Shown: positions 26,954 to 37,713, counted from the stretch's first letter. The stretch: 47,351 nt of DNA from Candidatus Kaiserbacteria bacterium (GCA_028286585.1 JAQBRI010000006.1:80558-127908); one strand, 5' to 3'. A program made the numbers and translations. Notes: generated by a model not told the origin, from the letters alone.

Positions 26954-28366
26954 CTATTTAAGGAGATTGGTCAGCTCAGAGATATTGACGCGTTTTTGCT
27001 CTCCAGTATCACGATCACGAATAGTGACAGTATCTTTGAGCGATGCGTCTTCGGTACCGAGTGTGCCAAAGTCGATGGTGATACATGCCGGAGTACCAAT
27101 TTCATCTTGTCGGCGATAGCGTTTGCCAATGTTACCGTTGTCGTCCCACATAATTTGTGGAATTTCCTTTTTGAGTGCAACGTAAACTTCGCGTGCTTTT
27201 GCCACAAGTTCGGGCTTGTTTTTAAGAAGCGGAAACACAGCCGCCTTTACTGGTGCAAGATGTTTTGGGAATCTGAGGAATATTCGAGACTCCCCTCCAA
27301 GCTCATCTTCGGTATATGCCTTTGCTATCACTGCAAGAATATGACGCCCAAGTCCGAATGTTGGTTCGAGCACATGAGGTATCAATTTCGTTCCGTCGGG
27401 ATTTAGATATTCCAAAGCAACTTTGCTGTGCTCGATATGATTCTTGAGATCAAAATCGGTTCTATAGGCAAGTCCTCCGATTTCTTTATATCCAAATGGG
27501 TACTTAAAATAAAAATCCATTGTTCGCTTACTGTAGTGCGCCCGATCCCCGTCTCCGACTTCTATTTCTTGTATATCGTCGGATGCAAATCCAAGGGCCT
27601 TAAACCAGGCATGAAATTGTGCTCGCCAATATTCGAATTGTTCCTGCCACATCTCCTCAGAAATAAAATATTCGAACTCCATAATTTCGAGTTCTCGTAC
27701 ACGAAATATAAAATCACGTGGAGCAATTTCATTTCTAAAGGACTTGCCTATTTGTGCAATACCAAATGGCAATTTTGGGTGATATGAGTCGATGATATTT
27801 TTAAAATTAACGAACATGCCTTGCGCTGTTTCGGGACGCAAATACACTGGCATTTCGCCACCTTCGGTAGATCCAACCGATGATTTGAACATCATATTGA
27901 ACTGGCGAGGTAGTCCAAGAGAACCTTTTTTGCCGCACTCCTCGCACACCATGTCTTTTGCAAAAGCGGTAAAATCACGCGTTAAACTCGTGAGATCCTC
28001 GGCAAACTGCTCATGCGCCACCGTAGGATTCTTTTCATAAAAAGCTTCTAGAACATGATCCGCGCGAAAACGATGTTTGCAGTTCGCACACTCGACCATA
28101 GGATCATTAAATCCGCCAACGTGGCCGCTCGCTTCCCACACTTTAGGATTCATTAATATTGCTGAGTCGATTCCATACATATCATCGCGACTATCAACAA
28201 ACATTCTCCACCAGAGATTTTCAATATTCTTTTTGAGTGTAGTGCCGAGAGGTCCGTAATCCCATGTACCGGCTAGGCCTCCGTATATTTCTGAACCTTG
28301 GTAAATAAAACCGCGGCGTTTACAGAGAGAAACAACCTTTTCCATTACCTCGTGTTCTTGTGCCAT
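26954..28366 (-). CDS. glyS: Glycine--tRNA ligase (dimeric type)
   Basis: GFIYQGSEIYGGLAGTWDYGPLG, FRNEIAPRDFIFRVRELEIMEFEYF. Confidence 0.96.
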   Translation of the reverse strand: MAQEHEVMEKVVSLCKRRGFIYQGSEIYGGLAGTWDYGPLGTTLKKNIENLWWRMFVDSRDDMYGIDSAILMNPKVWEASGHVGGFNDPMVECANCKHRFRADHVLEAFYEKNPTVAHEQFAEDLTSLTRDFTAFAKDMVCEECGKKGSLGLPRQFNMMFKSSVGSTEGGEMPVYLRPETAQGMFVNFKNIIDSYHPKLPFGIAQIGKSFRNEIAPRDFIFRVRELEIMEFEYFISEEMWQEQFEYWRAQFHAWFKALGFASDDIQEIEVGDGDRAHYSKRTMDFYFKYPFGYKEIGGLAYRTDFDLKNHIEHSKVALEYLNPDGTKLIPHVLEPTFGLGRHILAVIAKAYTEDELGGESRIFLRFPKHLAPVKAAVFPLLKNKPELVAKAREVYVALKKEIPQIMWDDNGNIGKRYRRQDEIGTPACITIDFGTLGTEDASLKDTVTIRDRDTGEQKRVNISELTNLLK

Positions 28367-28435
28367 TCCCCACAGTATCGCCCATTTAGTCCATGCACAC
28401 AAGGACCCAAAATCCCATAAAACCCCTTTTAGCTT

Positions 28436-30409
28436 TTACTGCGTGACGGCTGGATCGACAGGAGACGGTATCGAATCCCCCTTGAGATCGATCGACACAT
28501 TTGAGACATCGGTCGACGAAGTTGATGAAATATAAATGCTCTGTCCAGTAACTGAGTCGGTACCTGTAAATACGATATCCTGTACAAGAATCGGTTTTTG
28601 GCCTAGCTGACTGATTGATGGTGTAAACCCAACCTCGAAGGCAGCCTGTCGCGGCTGCGAGCCATTGCCGACACCAGCGGCTATATCGCCTACGTCCCAC
28701 GTTACGGCACCATTGGTTTGATTGAAGTGTATCTTTTCATAACTTGGACTGGTTTTCCCTGTTGAGCGAACATACACAGGCATAACCGCAGTAACTTTCG
28801 CGTTTTTGATTGGATTGGTCGTATTAAGAAGTGTGAACACAATTGCATAGGTTGTTTCTACCCCAACTTTTGGCGGCATTGGTCCGGTACTGCCATAAGG
28901 TGATGAATAATACAAGCCGTTCGCTGCAAGGACAACATTGCTCGAAAGTGTAAATTTCTTTTCGGCAGTTGACTGTAATGTTTCAATTGCGCCTACATCC
29001 GAGACGCGTGTTCCGGCAGCAGAAAGCGCAATAGTGAGATTGGGACTTGGTTTACCCGTAAGTTCGTCATTCGTTGGAGCGACAAAACTAAACGTCAAGA
29101 TTCCTGTCGCACCCGGGGCAAGATTGTGAAGCGCGGGAACTGTACTCTTATTCCAAATAATAGTGCCATCGTTTGAGCGATAAAAACCATCGGGTGTGGC
29201 AACTGTCGAACCATTTATTTGGTATCCGCTAAATTGTGCAATGATGGTTGCGTCGTTAATAGCTGTTGGCAAATTGTTGGTATATGCAATTGTTGCGACT
29301 ACTTTTTGCCCTGGCTTTAAGACGATGACAGGCTGGGATGACTGTGTATTGTCCCCAACATTGAGACTGAGTCCCAGAAATGGCTGTGCAACACCAATGG
29401 TGTATGCATTGCTTGCAAGGGGCACATCAAGCGTGGTCGATGTCGCGCTCGCGTACGTTCCTGCAATAAACGTAAATACCCGAGCATCATTGGTTGCTCC
29501 AGTGAGTACCCCATTAATTACAATTTCCTTTTGACTGCCGGGGTTCATGTCCCCAAGTTTTGCTATCGAATTACTGTCGAGTGATGGCTGCGATGACGTG
29601 AGCTTGAAACCAAATGGCAATCGCACTTGTACTAACGCGCCTTTGATAGGCGTAGTTGCGTTTGATGATATGGTTGCGGTCAATTCGATAGGCTGGCCAG
29701 AGACTGTCTGCGTGTTGCCTTTTACAACGACAGATAGCGGTGCAGAACCGTAGGTAAACGCATACTCATTACTTGCAGTAAATACAGCGTTTGATCCATT
29801 GAGCCGATATTGCAGTTCTACCTTGATAGCACCTGGTGAACCCTGTGTACCATTGAGTACCGCATACGCCACACCTCGGCGTGTCTCACCCGGATGAATG
29901 GTGCCGAGGGACTGAGTCCATTGGGGTTGTGCGGTTATAAAATCTGCCGGCGAGCGCGTACCATTTGGATACGTGACGATGAGGCGCGTAAGTTCAAGTG
30001 ATGTGGTATTACCGTTCGTTATGGCAATTTGCAGTTCCGTTTTATTACCACTTGATACTTGAGACGGTCCAGAAATGGCAATATCAATATTTGATGCCGA
30101 AGCACCACTACTCCCACCGCCAAACGTAAAGAAAAACAAAAAGTAACCACTTGCTGCGATGAAAAACAGTACTGCAAGTCCAAGGAGCCACATAAGGAGT
30201 GTCCTCGCCGTATTCATACCCCGAGGAGCAACCATGGTCGAAGCCAGTTTTGGTTCTTCGCGAACCCAATCAGTTTTGACCATATCTGGATCCTGAGAAA
30301 GTGCGCGCCGATCTCGCTCCTTGAGCGTTGGCTCTATTGCACGAGAATACATCGCGCGACGCAGTCTATCGATCTTCTCTGGATTTTCATTACTCCCTTG
30401 CGGTGACAT
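28436..30409 (-). CDS. Membrane-anchored multi-domain beta-sandwich protein
   Basis: N-terminal cytosolic segment, one TM (LLMWLLGLAVLFFIAASGYFLFFF), repeated Ig/DUF11-like segments. Confidence 0.7.
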   Translation of the reverse strand: MSPQGSNENPEKIDRLRRAMYSRAIEPTLKERDRRALSQDPDMVKTDWVREEPKLASTMVAPRGMNTARTLLMWLLGLAVLFFIAASGYFLFFFTFGGGSSGASASNIDIAISGPSQVSSGNKTELQIAITNGNTTSLELTRLIVTYPNGTRSPADFITAQPQWTQSLGTIHPGETRRGVAYAVLNGTQGSPGAIKVELQYRLNGSNAVFTASNEYAFTYGSAPLSVVVKGNTQTVSGQPIELTATISSNATTPIKGALVQVRLPFGFKLTSSQPSLDSNSIAKLGDMNPGSQKEIVINGVLTGATNDARVFTFIAGTYASATSTTLDVPLASNAYTIGVAQPFLGLSLNVGDNTQSSQPVIVLKPGQKVVATIAYTNNLPTAINDATIIAQFSGYQINGSTVATPDGFYRSNDGTIIWNKSTVPALHNLAPGATGILTFSFVAPTNDELTGKPSPNLTIALSAAGTRVSDVGAIETLQSTAEKKFTLSSNVVLAANGLYYSSPYGSTGPMPPKVGVETTYAIVFTLLNTTNPIKNAKVTAVMPVYVRSTGKTSPSYEKIHFNQTNGAVTWDVGDIAAGVGNGSQPRQAAFEVGFTPSISQLGQKPILVQDIVFTGTDSVTGQSIYISSTSSTDVSNVSIDLKGDSIPSPVDPAVTQ

Positions 30410-30455
30410 AGTGAAATAATACCATGAGTCTCATCACGGCTGTTCCTGAAGTGAT

Positions 30456-31028
30456 TTACAAATGTGTTTCCGAGAGCGCCCTGTTAATAGAGTTTAAAAG
30501 TTCATTGCGCGACCGCATTGCCTCATCGAGGGATTCTTCGACGAGCATGGTATGCGTAAAAAGACTCGTTCCTACCGCCTCAGTCGATAAGTAACCGAGT
30601 GTATGCAGTACCCGTGCCACTGTCACCAACTCTACTATTGGTACCGTTGCCACGTCGGTAGTTGCGAGCGTCTCATGTGCATTTTTTAATGTCTGATATA
30701 AATATTCATGTTGTTCCTCGCCAATAACCATGCGGGTTATCAGTGCCGCAGTACGAGCAAAAGCACTTTGCGCCGACATGTTCCCCACAAGAGGAGCGAG
30801 AGCCACCGTACCTGCCAGTCGCCAACCACGCTTGCCTTTGATTAGGGACACTTTTACTCGGCTATAGTGCGTGATCGAATATCGCATCTTTGAATAGCTT
30901 GCGCGAGCAGCTCCTGCGCGCGCCCACACCAATCCAAAGTCTTGTGTATAAAGCGCAACAAGCCGATCGGCTTCTCCTCGCTCGCGACTTCCTAATACGA
31001 TTGCCTCTGTTGAATATTTTTGATACAT
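30456..31028 (-). CDS. recO: DNA repair protein RecO (short)
   Basis: EAIVLGSRERGEADRLVALYTQDFGLVWARAGAARASYSKMRYSI. Confidence 0.85.
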   Translation of the reverse strand: MYQKYSTEAIVLGSRERGEADRLVALYTQDFGLVWARAGAARASYSKMRYSITHYSRVKVSLIKGKRGWRLAGTVALAPLVGNMSAQSAFARTAALITRMVIGEEQHEYLYQTLKNAHETLATTDVATVPIVELVTVARVLHTLGYLSTEAVGTSLFTHTMLVEESLDEAMRSRNELLNSINRALSETHL

Positions 31029-31030
31029 GT

Positions 31031-33898
31031 TTACAGAGCCAATGAGATGACCCCTTTTCCAATAATAGTTACTTCAGTTCCAGCATTTTCCTTTTCTTCG
31101 ATTAACGATATGCTCGCAACTTTTTGCAACTGTTCTTTTGCCTCGCTCACAAAGGCAAGAAAATCGATATCACCACTTATAAAAAGTGTTGTTGCCTCTC
31201 CGGGTTTGAGTCCTGTTTTCTTTCGTTCATCCTGCACCGCACGCAACAATTCGCGGATTTGACCCTCGCGGTTCAGTTCGGGAGTTATGACCGTATCAAG
31301 CATATAGGCATCACCCAGTATTACTTCTCGCACATTCATCTCTTCTTTAATGAGGGCAAGATATTCATCGAGCCGTGCAGGGTGCGATCCGTCGTGCTTT
31401 ACCGTAAAACTGGTGAGCGGCTGTCGTACGGGAATACTTTGTTTGGTACGGTAGCTCAGTCCTTCGGTCACATGAACACGAGTAGCCGACATAACAGCAA
31501 TGACTTCCATTTGCTCCGACGTGAGTCGTGCAGTTTCGCTCCACATGCACAAATGTACACTTTCCGGATCGACTTCTGTACGAGTCGAGAGCCACAACAT
31601 CTCTGCAATAAAAGGCGCAAATGGCGCAATCATTTTTGCAGTTTCCTGAAGGACGTACAAAATAGTCGAGAGTGCCAACTGTTTATCATCACCATCGGTT
31701 TTTACACGCTCACGCGATCGGCGCAAATACCATGTTGAAAAGTCTTCGATAAACAATGCGAGCGGACGAGTCGCGCTCGCCAAGTCATATTGATACATCG
31801 ATTCGGTAATACTGATACGCAGCTGCATCAGGCGAGCAAGTATCCATTGATCCAAAATATGCGTACTGGTATTCGACGCAACGTGTGTCGCATCATTTTT
31901 GTACAGTTCGTAAAATGAGAGTACGTTTTCAAGCCGAGTAAGTACACCTTTCCACTCGCTCACTCCTTTTTCGCTAAAGCTCAGGTTATCGGCTTGCATT
32001 ACTGGCGAAGAAAGTAGATACAGGCGTAAAGCATCTGCACCAAATTTTTCGACAATCTCCATCGGGTCGGGATAGTTTTGGAGTTTTTTCGACATTTTCT
32101 TGCCGTCTTCTGCGAGTACGATGCCATTTACAATCACATTTTGAAACGCGTTCTTTTCGAAAATTGCTCCAGAGAGCACGTGCAGGTAATAAAACCATGC
32201 ACGAGTTTGATCCAATCCTTCAGCAATGAATTGTGCAGGAAATGCTTTTTCAAATTTTTCTTTATTTTCAAACGGATAATGCACTTGTCCGTACGGCATC
32301 GAACCAGAATCAAACCAGGTGTCGAGCACATCTGGAATTCTTTTCATGGTACCCCCGCAATCACACGGCACTGTAATTTCGTCCACTATATGTTTATGTA
32401 GATCATCAACATGCTTTCCACTCGCCTCTTCGAGCTCGCTGGCACTTCCAAACACTCGATATTTTTTGCAGGCTTCGCACTTCCACAACGGAATGACACT
32501 TGCCCAAAAGCGCTGACGAGAAATGGACCAATCTCGCGCTCCTGTAAGCCAATTGCCCCATCGACCTTCTTTGATGTGTTCCGGTGACCAGTTAATATTT
32601 TTTGCACTTTCCAAGAGCTGCGGTTTTATTTTCTCAACATTCACAAACCATGACGTTGTCGCATAGTTAATAAGCGGCGTGTCGCAACGCCAACAATGCG
32701 GGTATGAGTGTTCATATTTTTCCTTTGCAAACAAAAGCCCCTTGCCTGCCAAGTATTTTATAACTTCGACATCAGTCGATTGCGGATCTTCGATTGGTTT
32801 GACCGAAAGGCCAGAAAGTTCTTTTACTTCTGCGTGGATAATTCCGTCCATACCCAAGTGCCTGATAAGCGGCAGACCAATCTGCTTTGCAAGTTCCATA
32901 TCCTCGGCACCAAATGCCGGCGCCTGATGAGCGATGCCGGTGCCGCTTTCTGCAGTAATAAAATCCGCCGCATATACTTTCCATGCATTCTCACGATGTT
33001 TGAGTGTCGTATCATTTACATAAGAATCGAAAGGCGGAGTGTATGATTTTCCAACTAGTTCGCTTCCTTTCATTTCTGAAACAATGGAATATGTTTTTTC
33101 ACCAAATGTTTTTTCTACAACTTCTTTTGCAAGTATGTATTTTTTTCCTTCCGACTCAACCGTAACGTAATCAATGTCATTTCCTACAGCGAGTGCGACG
33201 TTGCCTGGGAGTGTCCACGGCGTCGTTGTCCATGCAAGTATAAATGTATTTGGTTCATCTGTGAGCGGAAACATGGCAGTCACCGCCAAGTCCTTAATAT
33301 CTTTGTAGCCTTCAGAAACCTCCTGCTGACTGAGTGTTGTCTCACAACGCGGACAAATGTGCATCGAGCGGTATGCTTCGTACACCAATCCCTTGTCGTA
33401 AATTTGTTTGAATACCCACCACACGCTTTCCATAAAATCTTTACTCATCGTAAAGTATGGATCATCCATATCAGCCCAACGCCCTATGCGCGGAATGATT
33501 CTTTTCCACTCGTCTGCATAGGTCATAACCTTGGAGCGGCACATCTCGTTGAACCTGGCGACTCCAATTGCCTCGATATCTTTTTTGTGTTTACTGCCTA
33601 TTTCTTTTTCGACAATGTTCTCAATTGGGAGTCCGTGACAATCCCAGCCCCATCGACGCGGTACGCGATATCCCTGCATTGTCCAAAATCGCGGAACAAC
33701 GTCTTTGATGACACTCGCTACAATGTGTCCGTAGTGTGGCAGGCCTGTTGCAAAAGGAGGTCCGTCATAAAAAATATAATCCCCTTTTGGAGCATCGCGT
33801 TGTACCGATTTTTGAAAAATCTCATTTGTACCCCAAAATTCGAGTATTGCTTCTTCTCGCTTAGAAGTATCTGATTTACTTATTTCTTGAGACGACAT
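31031..33898 (-). CDS. ileS: Isoleucine--tRNA ligase
   Basis: PFATGLPHYGHI, GWDCHGLPIE, KMSKKLQNYPDP. Confidence 0.98.
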   Translation of the reverse strand: MSSQEISKSDTSKREEAILEFWGTNEIFQKSVQRDAPKGDYIFYDGPPFATGLPHYGHIVASVIKDVVPRFWTMQGYRVPRRWGWDCHGLPIENIVEKEIGSKHKKDIEAIGVARFNEMCRSKVMTYADEWKRIIPRIGRWADMDDPYFTMSKDFMESVWWVFKQIYDKGLVYEAYRSMHICPRCETTLSQQEVSEGYKDIKDLAVTAMFPLTDEPNTFILAWTTTPWTLPGNVALAVGNDIDYVTVESEGKKYILAKEVVEKTFGEKTYSIVSEMKGSELVGKSYTPPFDSYVNDTTLKHRENAWKVYAADFITAESGTGIAHQAPAFGAEDMELAKQIGLPLIRHLGMDGIIHAEVKELSGLSVKPIEDPQSTDVEVIKYLAGKGLLFAKEKYEHSYPHCWRCDTPLINYATTSWFVNVEKIKPQLLESAKNINWSPEHIKEGRWGNWLTGARDWSISRQRFWASVIPLWKCEACKKYRVFGSASELEEASGKHVDDLHKHIVDEITVPCDCGGTMKRIPDVLDTWFDSGSMPYGQVHYPFENKEKFEKAFPAQFIAEGLDQTRAWFYYLHVLSGAIFEKNAFQNVIVNGIVLAEDGKKMSKKLQNYPDPMEIVEKFGADALRLYLLSSPVMQADNLSFSEKGVSEWKGVLTRLENVLSFYELYKNDATHVASNTSTHILDQWILARLMQLRISITESMYQYDLASATRPLALFIEDFSTWYLRRSRERVKTDGDDKQLALSTILYVLQETAKMIAPFAPFIAEMLWLSTRTEVDPESVHLCMWSETARLTSEQMEVIAVMSATRVHVTEGLSYRTKQSIPVRQPLTSFTVKHDGSHPARLDEYLALIKEEMNVREVILGDAYMLDTVITPELNREGQIRELLRAVQDERKKTGLKPGEATTLFISGDIDFLAFVSEAKEQLQKVASISLIEEKENAGTEVTIIGKGVISLAL

Positions 33899-33966
33899 CC
33901 CCCTATCCTAGCAAAAAAAGTGCCTTTACGCATCGATACTTTTCTTATTGCACATGGATTGATTTG

Positions 33967-34194
33967 CTAGGTTTCAATATAAGTAAATCGTGGGCCGGAA
34001 TAGCCATCACGATCTACAGATTCTAGAAACATTTCTAGTGGTCGCACCCATACATTCTCACCATGCTTGTATACAACAACTTCCTTTGCAGGATCCTCAC
34101 TATCAAGCGCTACATCTAATACCTCAACAATATCTCCCTTAAAATGCCGGTAGTTCCCTCTTTTTAAATCTCTGCCGGTCTGTGACAATTCCAT
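33967..34194 (-). CDS. DUF1653-like protein
   Basis: YRHFKGDIVEVLDVALDSEDPAKEVVVYK...VWVRPLEMFLE. Confidence 0.8.
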   Translation of the reverse strand: MELSQTGRDLKRGNYRHFKGDIVEVLDVALDSEDPAKEVVVYKHGENVWVRPLEMFLESVDRDGYSGPRFTYIET

Positions 34195-34197
34195 AAC

Positions 34198-35871
34198 TTA
34201 CATTTTGTTTGGTGCAGGAATTCCCAACAGATACAAACATCGTTCGAGGGTTTTTGCAGTGGCAGCAACTATTGCAACTTTATGCGGCGCCGCTGGAGTT
34301 TCGTCGAGCACCTGCACTTGTGCATACCAACTATTAAATTCGGCTGCAAGTAACAGTGCATAGTTTGCAATCGTATGAGGTGCGAGATTTTCGACTGTAC
34401 GTTCTGTTATTTCAGGAAATCGATATATAAATCGCGTCAGATGGATTGGTGCCTCGGACTCGTCGAGCTTTGCCACTACCCCGCTTTCGCCAGCCTTTGT
34501 AAGAATTGCGCATGCACGCGCATACGCATATTGAATATATGGTCCCGAGTCTCCTTCGAGAGAGAGCGCCTTTTCACGATCAAAGATAATATCCTTACCA
34601 TTAGCCTGTCGGAGAATCTGATATTTAATAGCACCCACTGCGACTTGTTGCGCCAAAATAGCTGGATCATCTGCTCTGCTTTCGCTTGCGCGTTCGCGTG
34701 CCGCCTCGGCCAAAGCTATAAGCAAAGATTCTCCGGTAATTACATCCCCTGTGCGGGATGACATTTTGCCCGTGGGTAGTCGCAAAAAACCATGCGGAAC
34801 ATGCAACAGTTTCTCAGCAATCTCAGGAAATACAATTTCCATCGCTTTTTTAAGTACTTTAAAATATTCGGCGATTTCGTTTGCGGTAACCACAATAAAC
34901 TGATCACTTTCAGGATACAGATCCTGTTTCAATTTGGTAACTCCCAACTCTTTTGCTTCGTATGTCGGCAATCCCTGACTATTGATAAATACGCGCGTAT
35001 GAAGTCCGTATTCTTCGCCCTTAAATATGCGAGCACCATCTGATTCTACAAAGGTTTGAGGATGCGCAAGTACAATTTCCTTACCTACTGGAGCCGCTTC
35101 GCTTTCAAAAAAGTAATGATCAAATGTTGTTCCGAGCATCGTATAAATTTTTTCGAAGGCAGCGAGAGACTCTTTGCGTCCAGTGTCATAGAGATTGTTT
35201 ATTCCCTCGTCAGAGCGGTCGTACAGTTTTTTGTTTATCGTATCTATTTCACTTTTTGCATCTGTATTTTCCTTATACGCAGTTGCGCCATGCGCGTACG
35301 CGCGACCAAATTCGTCAGCGGATTCTGGATGAATTCCCAGCTGCTGTATTCCCCAAATTGCACACGCAACATGTACACCAAGATCTCCTTGGTAATTCGC
35401 TCGAGTGACATGTGCACCAGCGTTTTCGATAATTCTCGAGAGAGATTCACCGATTGCGTTACTCATTAAGTGTCCGATGTGAAATGCCTTGAAAGGATTT
35501 GGATCTGTATATTCGATGAGAACATTCTTTCCTTTTTGATATACATTTACGCCCCAGTTCTCATATGAGAGAGCAGTTAAAAGTGTGTGTGCAACTGCAT
35601 TTGCCGAAAGCGTGAAGTTAATGAATCCCGGGCCTGCAACCTCGATTTTGGAAACACCTTCTATCGTACCGAGCGCAGTAACAATGTCGTCAGCCAATGC
35701 TTTTGGCGCTTTACCCGTTTGTTTTGCATATTGCAGAGCAATACCTGTCGCATAATCTCCATGCGACATGTCTGCCGGATGATCGAGCTGAATGGAATTT
35801 TTATCGACAACGACTCCATGAGCACCGAGCGCTTGAGACAGAGCTTGCTGGAGAGTTTGTACTATATTCAT
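34198..35871 (-). CDS. argS: Arginine--tRNA ligase
   Basis: EYTDPNPFKAFHIGHLMSNAIGE, MSSRTGDVITGE, DALR-type C-terminus. Confidence 0.97.
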   Translation of the reverse strand: MNIVQTLQQALSQALGAHGVVVDKNSIQLDHPADMSHGDYATGIALQYAKQTGKAPKALADDIVTALGTIEGVSKIEVAGPGFINFTLSANAVAHTLLTALSYENWGVNVYQKGKNVLIEYTDPNPFKAFHIGHLMSNAIGESLSRIIENAGAHVTRANYQGDLGVHVACAIWGIQQLGIHPESADEFGRAYAHGATAYKENTDAKSEIDTINKKLYDRSDEGINNLYDTGRKESLAAFEKIYTMLGTTFDHYFFESEAAPVGKEIVLAHPQTFVESDGARIFKGEEYGLHTRVFINSQGLPTYEAKELGVTKLKQDLYPESDQFIVVTANEIAEYFKVLKKAMEIVFPEIAEKLLHVPHGFLRLPTGKMSSRTGDVITGESLLIALAEAARERASESRADDPAILAQQVAVGAIKYQILRQANGKDIIFDREKALSLEGDSGPYIQYAYARACAILTKAGESGVVAKLDESEAPIHLTRFIYRFPEITERTVENLAPHTIANYALLLAAEFNSWYAQVQVLDETPAAPHKVAIVAATAKTLERCLYLLGIPAPNKM

Positions 35872-35911
35872 TGCCCCATTCTATCCCGTCCCCAGTAATT
35901 ATGAAAATATG

Positions 35912-35939
35912 TTGAATGATCAAAAAATCGTGGTATTGT
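35912..35939 (+). promoter_or_regulatory. Promoter of the 35980 gene
   Basis: TTGAAT-N16-TATTGT with TGG extended -10. Confidence 0.6.
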
Positions 35940-35979
35940 ATTGCGCAGGGCAGAACTGCCCCAACGAGGGAGGATACAG

Positions 35980-36252
35980 ATGACGATGCGGGAAACGAAC
36001 TCACCGACCAAGGTGGCAAACTTCGCTCGGTTCGACCCGAAAAACCATTCCGGTTCCGAAAACTACGGGACTCGATCGCGACATATCGATGCTCGCGAAA
36101 CTTACGAGAAGTTCGCTGTGAAAATTTCTGTGTCTGAGCGGCGTCACATCGAATATGCTGGTCAACTGCCAGTTGGCGCCAGAGACGATTTGCGCGAGGC
36201 GCACCGGCTTTGGCAAGAGGTCCTCGCAGCCTGGGATATGAACAATCCCTGA
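35980..36252 (+). CDS. Small hypothetical protein (90 aa, GC-rich)
   Basis: MTMRETNSPTKVANFARFDPKN...; SD GGGAGG 6 nt before ATG; promoter upstream and terminator downstream. Confidence 0.7.
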   Translation: MTMRETNSPTKVANFARFDPKNHSGSENYGTRSRHIDARETYEKFAVKISVSERRHIEYAGQLPVGARDDLREAHRLWQEVLAAWDMNNP

Positions 36253-36280
36253 TCATTGAGCTCACAAGCTCACAAAAAAA

Positions 36281-36310
36281 AGACGCCCGGAATATAATTC
36301 CCGGACGTCT
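36281..36310. terminator. Bidirectional terminator between convergent genes
   Basis: AGACGcCCGGAATATAATTCCGGaCGTCT-like hairpin with A-run and T-rich flanks. Confidence 0.85.
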
Positions 36311-36329
36311 TCTCTTTTTATATTTTCAA

Positions 36330-36755
36330 CTATTTTTCGATATCGACTCCCATAGATCGTGCAGTCCCCGCCATAATCTTCATTGCATGCTCGATATCAT
36401 TAGCGTTAAGATCTTCCATCTTTTCTTCACTAATTTCACGAAGCTGTGCCTGAGTAAGCTTTCCAATCTTTTGAACCTGAGGTTTTGGTGAACCCTTGTC
36501 TACTCCGACAGCCTTGAGTACGAGTCGTGAAGCTGGTGGCTTTTTGACCACAAAGTCGAACGTACGATCACTGTATACATTCATAACCACAGGCAAGATA
36601 GAGCCCATGAGTGGTCGTGTACGATCGTTGAACTGTTTGACGAATTCAGCTATGTTAACTCCTGCCGGACCAAGCGCAGTACCTACTGGTGGAGCTGGTG
36701 TTGCTGCACCTGCCGCGATCTGAAGTTTGATGATTTTTGTAATTGCTTTTGCCAT
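36330..36755 (-). CDS. rplK: 50S ribosomal protein L11
   Basis: [37 protein letters not shown]. Confidence 0.98.
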   Translation of the reverse strand: MAKAITKIIKLQIAAGAATPAPPVGTALGPAGVNIAEFVKQFNDRTRPLMGSILPVVMNVYSDRTFDFVVKKPPASRLVLKAVGVDKGSPKPQVQKIGKLTQAQLREISEEKMEDLNANDIEHAMKIMAGTARSMGVDIEK

Positions 36756-36771
36756 ATATGTACTTTAATTA

Positions 36772-37317
36772 TTAAATTCGCTGAATCTGATCTGCCTCGA
36801 GTTCGACTGGAGTTTCGCGACCGAACATAGGAACCAATACTTTAACCTTTCCTCGCTCTTCGTCAATCTCCCCAACCTTGCCTTCGAGATCCTTAAATGG
36901 TCCGTCGATAATACTAACAGCATCACCAACAGCAAGATCGATTGCGTGCCGCACAGTGTCGCCCGCGTTTCTTCGGAGGATTTGATCGACTTCACTTTCC
37001 TCGAGCGGAACTGCCTGGTTTGCTGTGCCAACGAAACCGGTTACTTGCTGTGTATTACGCACCACACTCCATGCCTCGTCTGTTGCGATCATTTCAACAA
37101 GAACGTATCCAGGGAAAGTCTTTTCGCGAATTTCGGTCTTACGACCGTTCTTGATCTTGATTTTCTTTTCGATCGGCACCACAACATTAAAAATATTGTT
37201 TTGCATACCAAATGACTCAACGCGCTGCTTGAGGTTGCGCGCTACAGCATCCTCATATCCTGAGTATGTGTGTACCGCGTACCATCGTCGATCATCTCCG
37301 TGTGTTTGTCGTGCCAT
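36772..37317 (-). CDS. nusG: Transcription termination/antitermination protein NusG
   Basis: WYAVHTYSGYEDAVARNLKQRVES, FPGYVLVEM, VGDAVSIIDGPFKDLEGKVGEIDEERGKVKVLV. Confidence 0.97.
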   Translation of the reverse strand: MARQTHGDDRRWYAVHTYSGYEDAVARNLKQRVESFGMQNNIFNVVVPIEKKIKIKNGRKTEIREKTFPGYVLVEMIATDEAWSVVRNTQQVTGFVGTANQAVPLEESEVDQILRRNAGDTVRHAIDLAVGDAVSIIDGPFKDLEGKVGEIDEERGKVKVLVPMFGRETPVELEADQIQRI

Positions 37318-37321
37318 ACAA

Positions 37322-37621
37322 TTATTTGGTGGTTGATGTTGCTGGAGTAATAGTAAAATTTGGTTCGGTTGTTGATGCTGATTGTACTGGGTTTGTTGTT
37401 GTCGAAATTACCTGTGAAGAAGGTGCTGTATTTGTCGTAACTGCTACTAGTCGAGTAAGTGCAGTTGTAAAAAGAAAATCAAAGAAGCCAAGATACACCG
37501 CAATACCCACAGATAGAAGAGCCACAAATATCGTGTACACGATTGTCTGTGTTTGAGTTGGCCACGAGACATGCTCGAGCTCTGTGCGAGTTTCTCTTAG
37601 ATATTGAAAAATTGGTGACAT
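37322..37621 (-). CDS. secE: Preprotein translocase subunit SecE with C-terminal extension
   Basis: YLRETRTELEHVSWPTQTQTIVYTIFVALLSVGIAVYLGFFDFLF; next to nusG. Confidence 0.92.
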   Translation of the reverse strand: MSPIFQYLRETRTELEHVSWPTQTQTIVYTIFVALLSVGIAVYLGFFDFLFTTALTRLVAVTTNTAPSSQVISTTTNPVQSASTTEPNFTITPATSTTK

Positions 37622-37713
37622 ATCGTGCTTCTGCTATGTTTTTTGCATTTTAAAAACCCCTCCCGGGGCTTGTCAATATAGTATCAGAGGTGGAAGAAAT
37701 GTCAATCAACCTC

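Noticed and set aside
33899-33904. CCCCCT (AGGGGG on minus) before ileS as a Shine-Dalgarno site
   Set aside because: It abuts the ATG with no spacer and directly follows TGC-TAGGAT; better explained as the -10 to start-codon gap of a leaderless gene.
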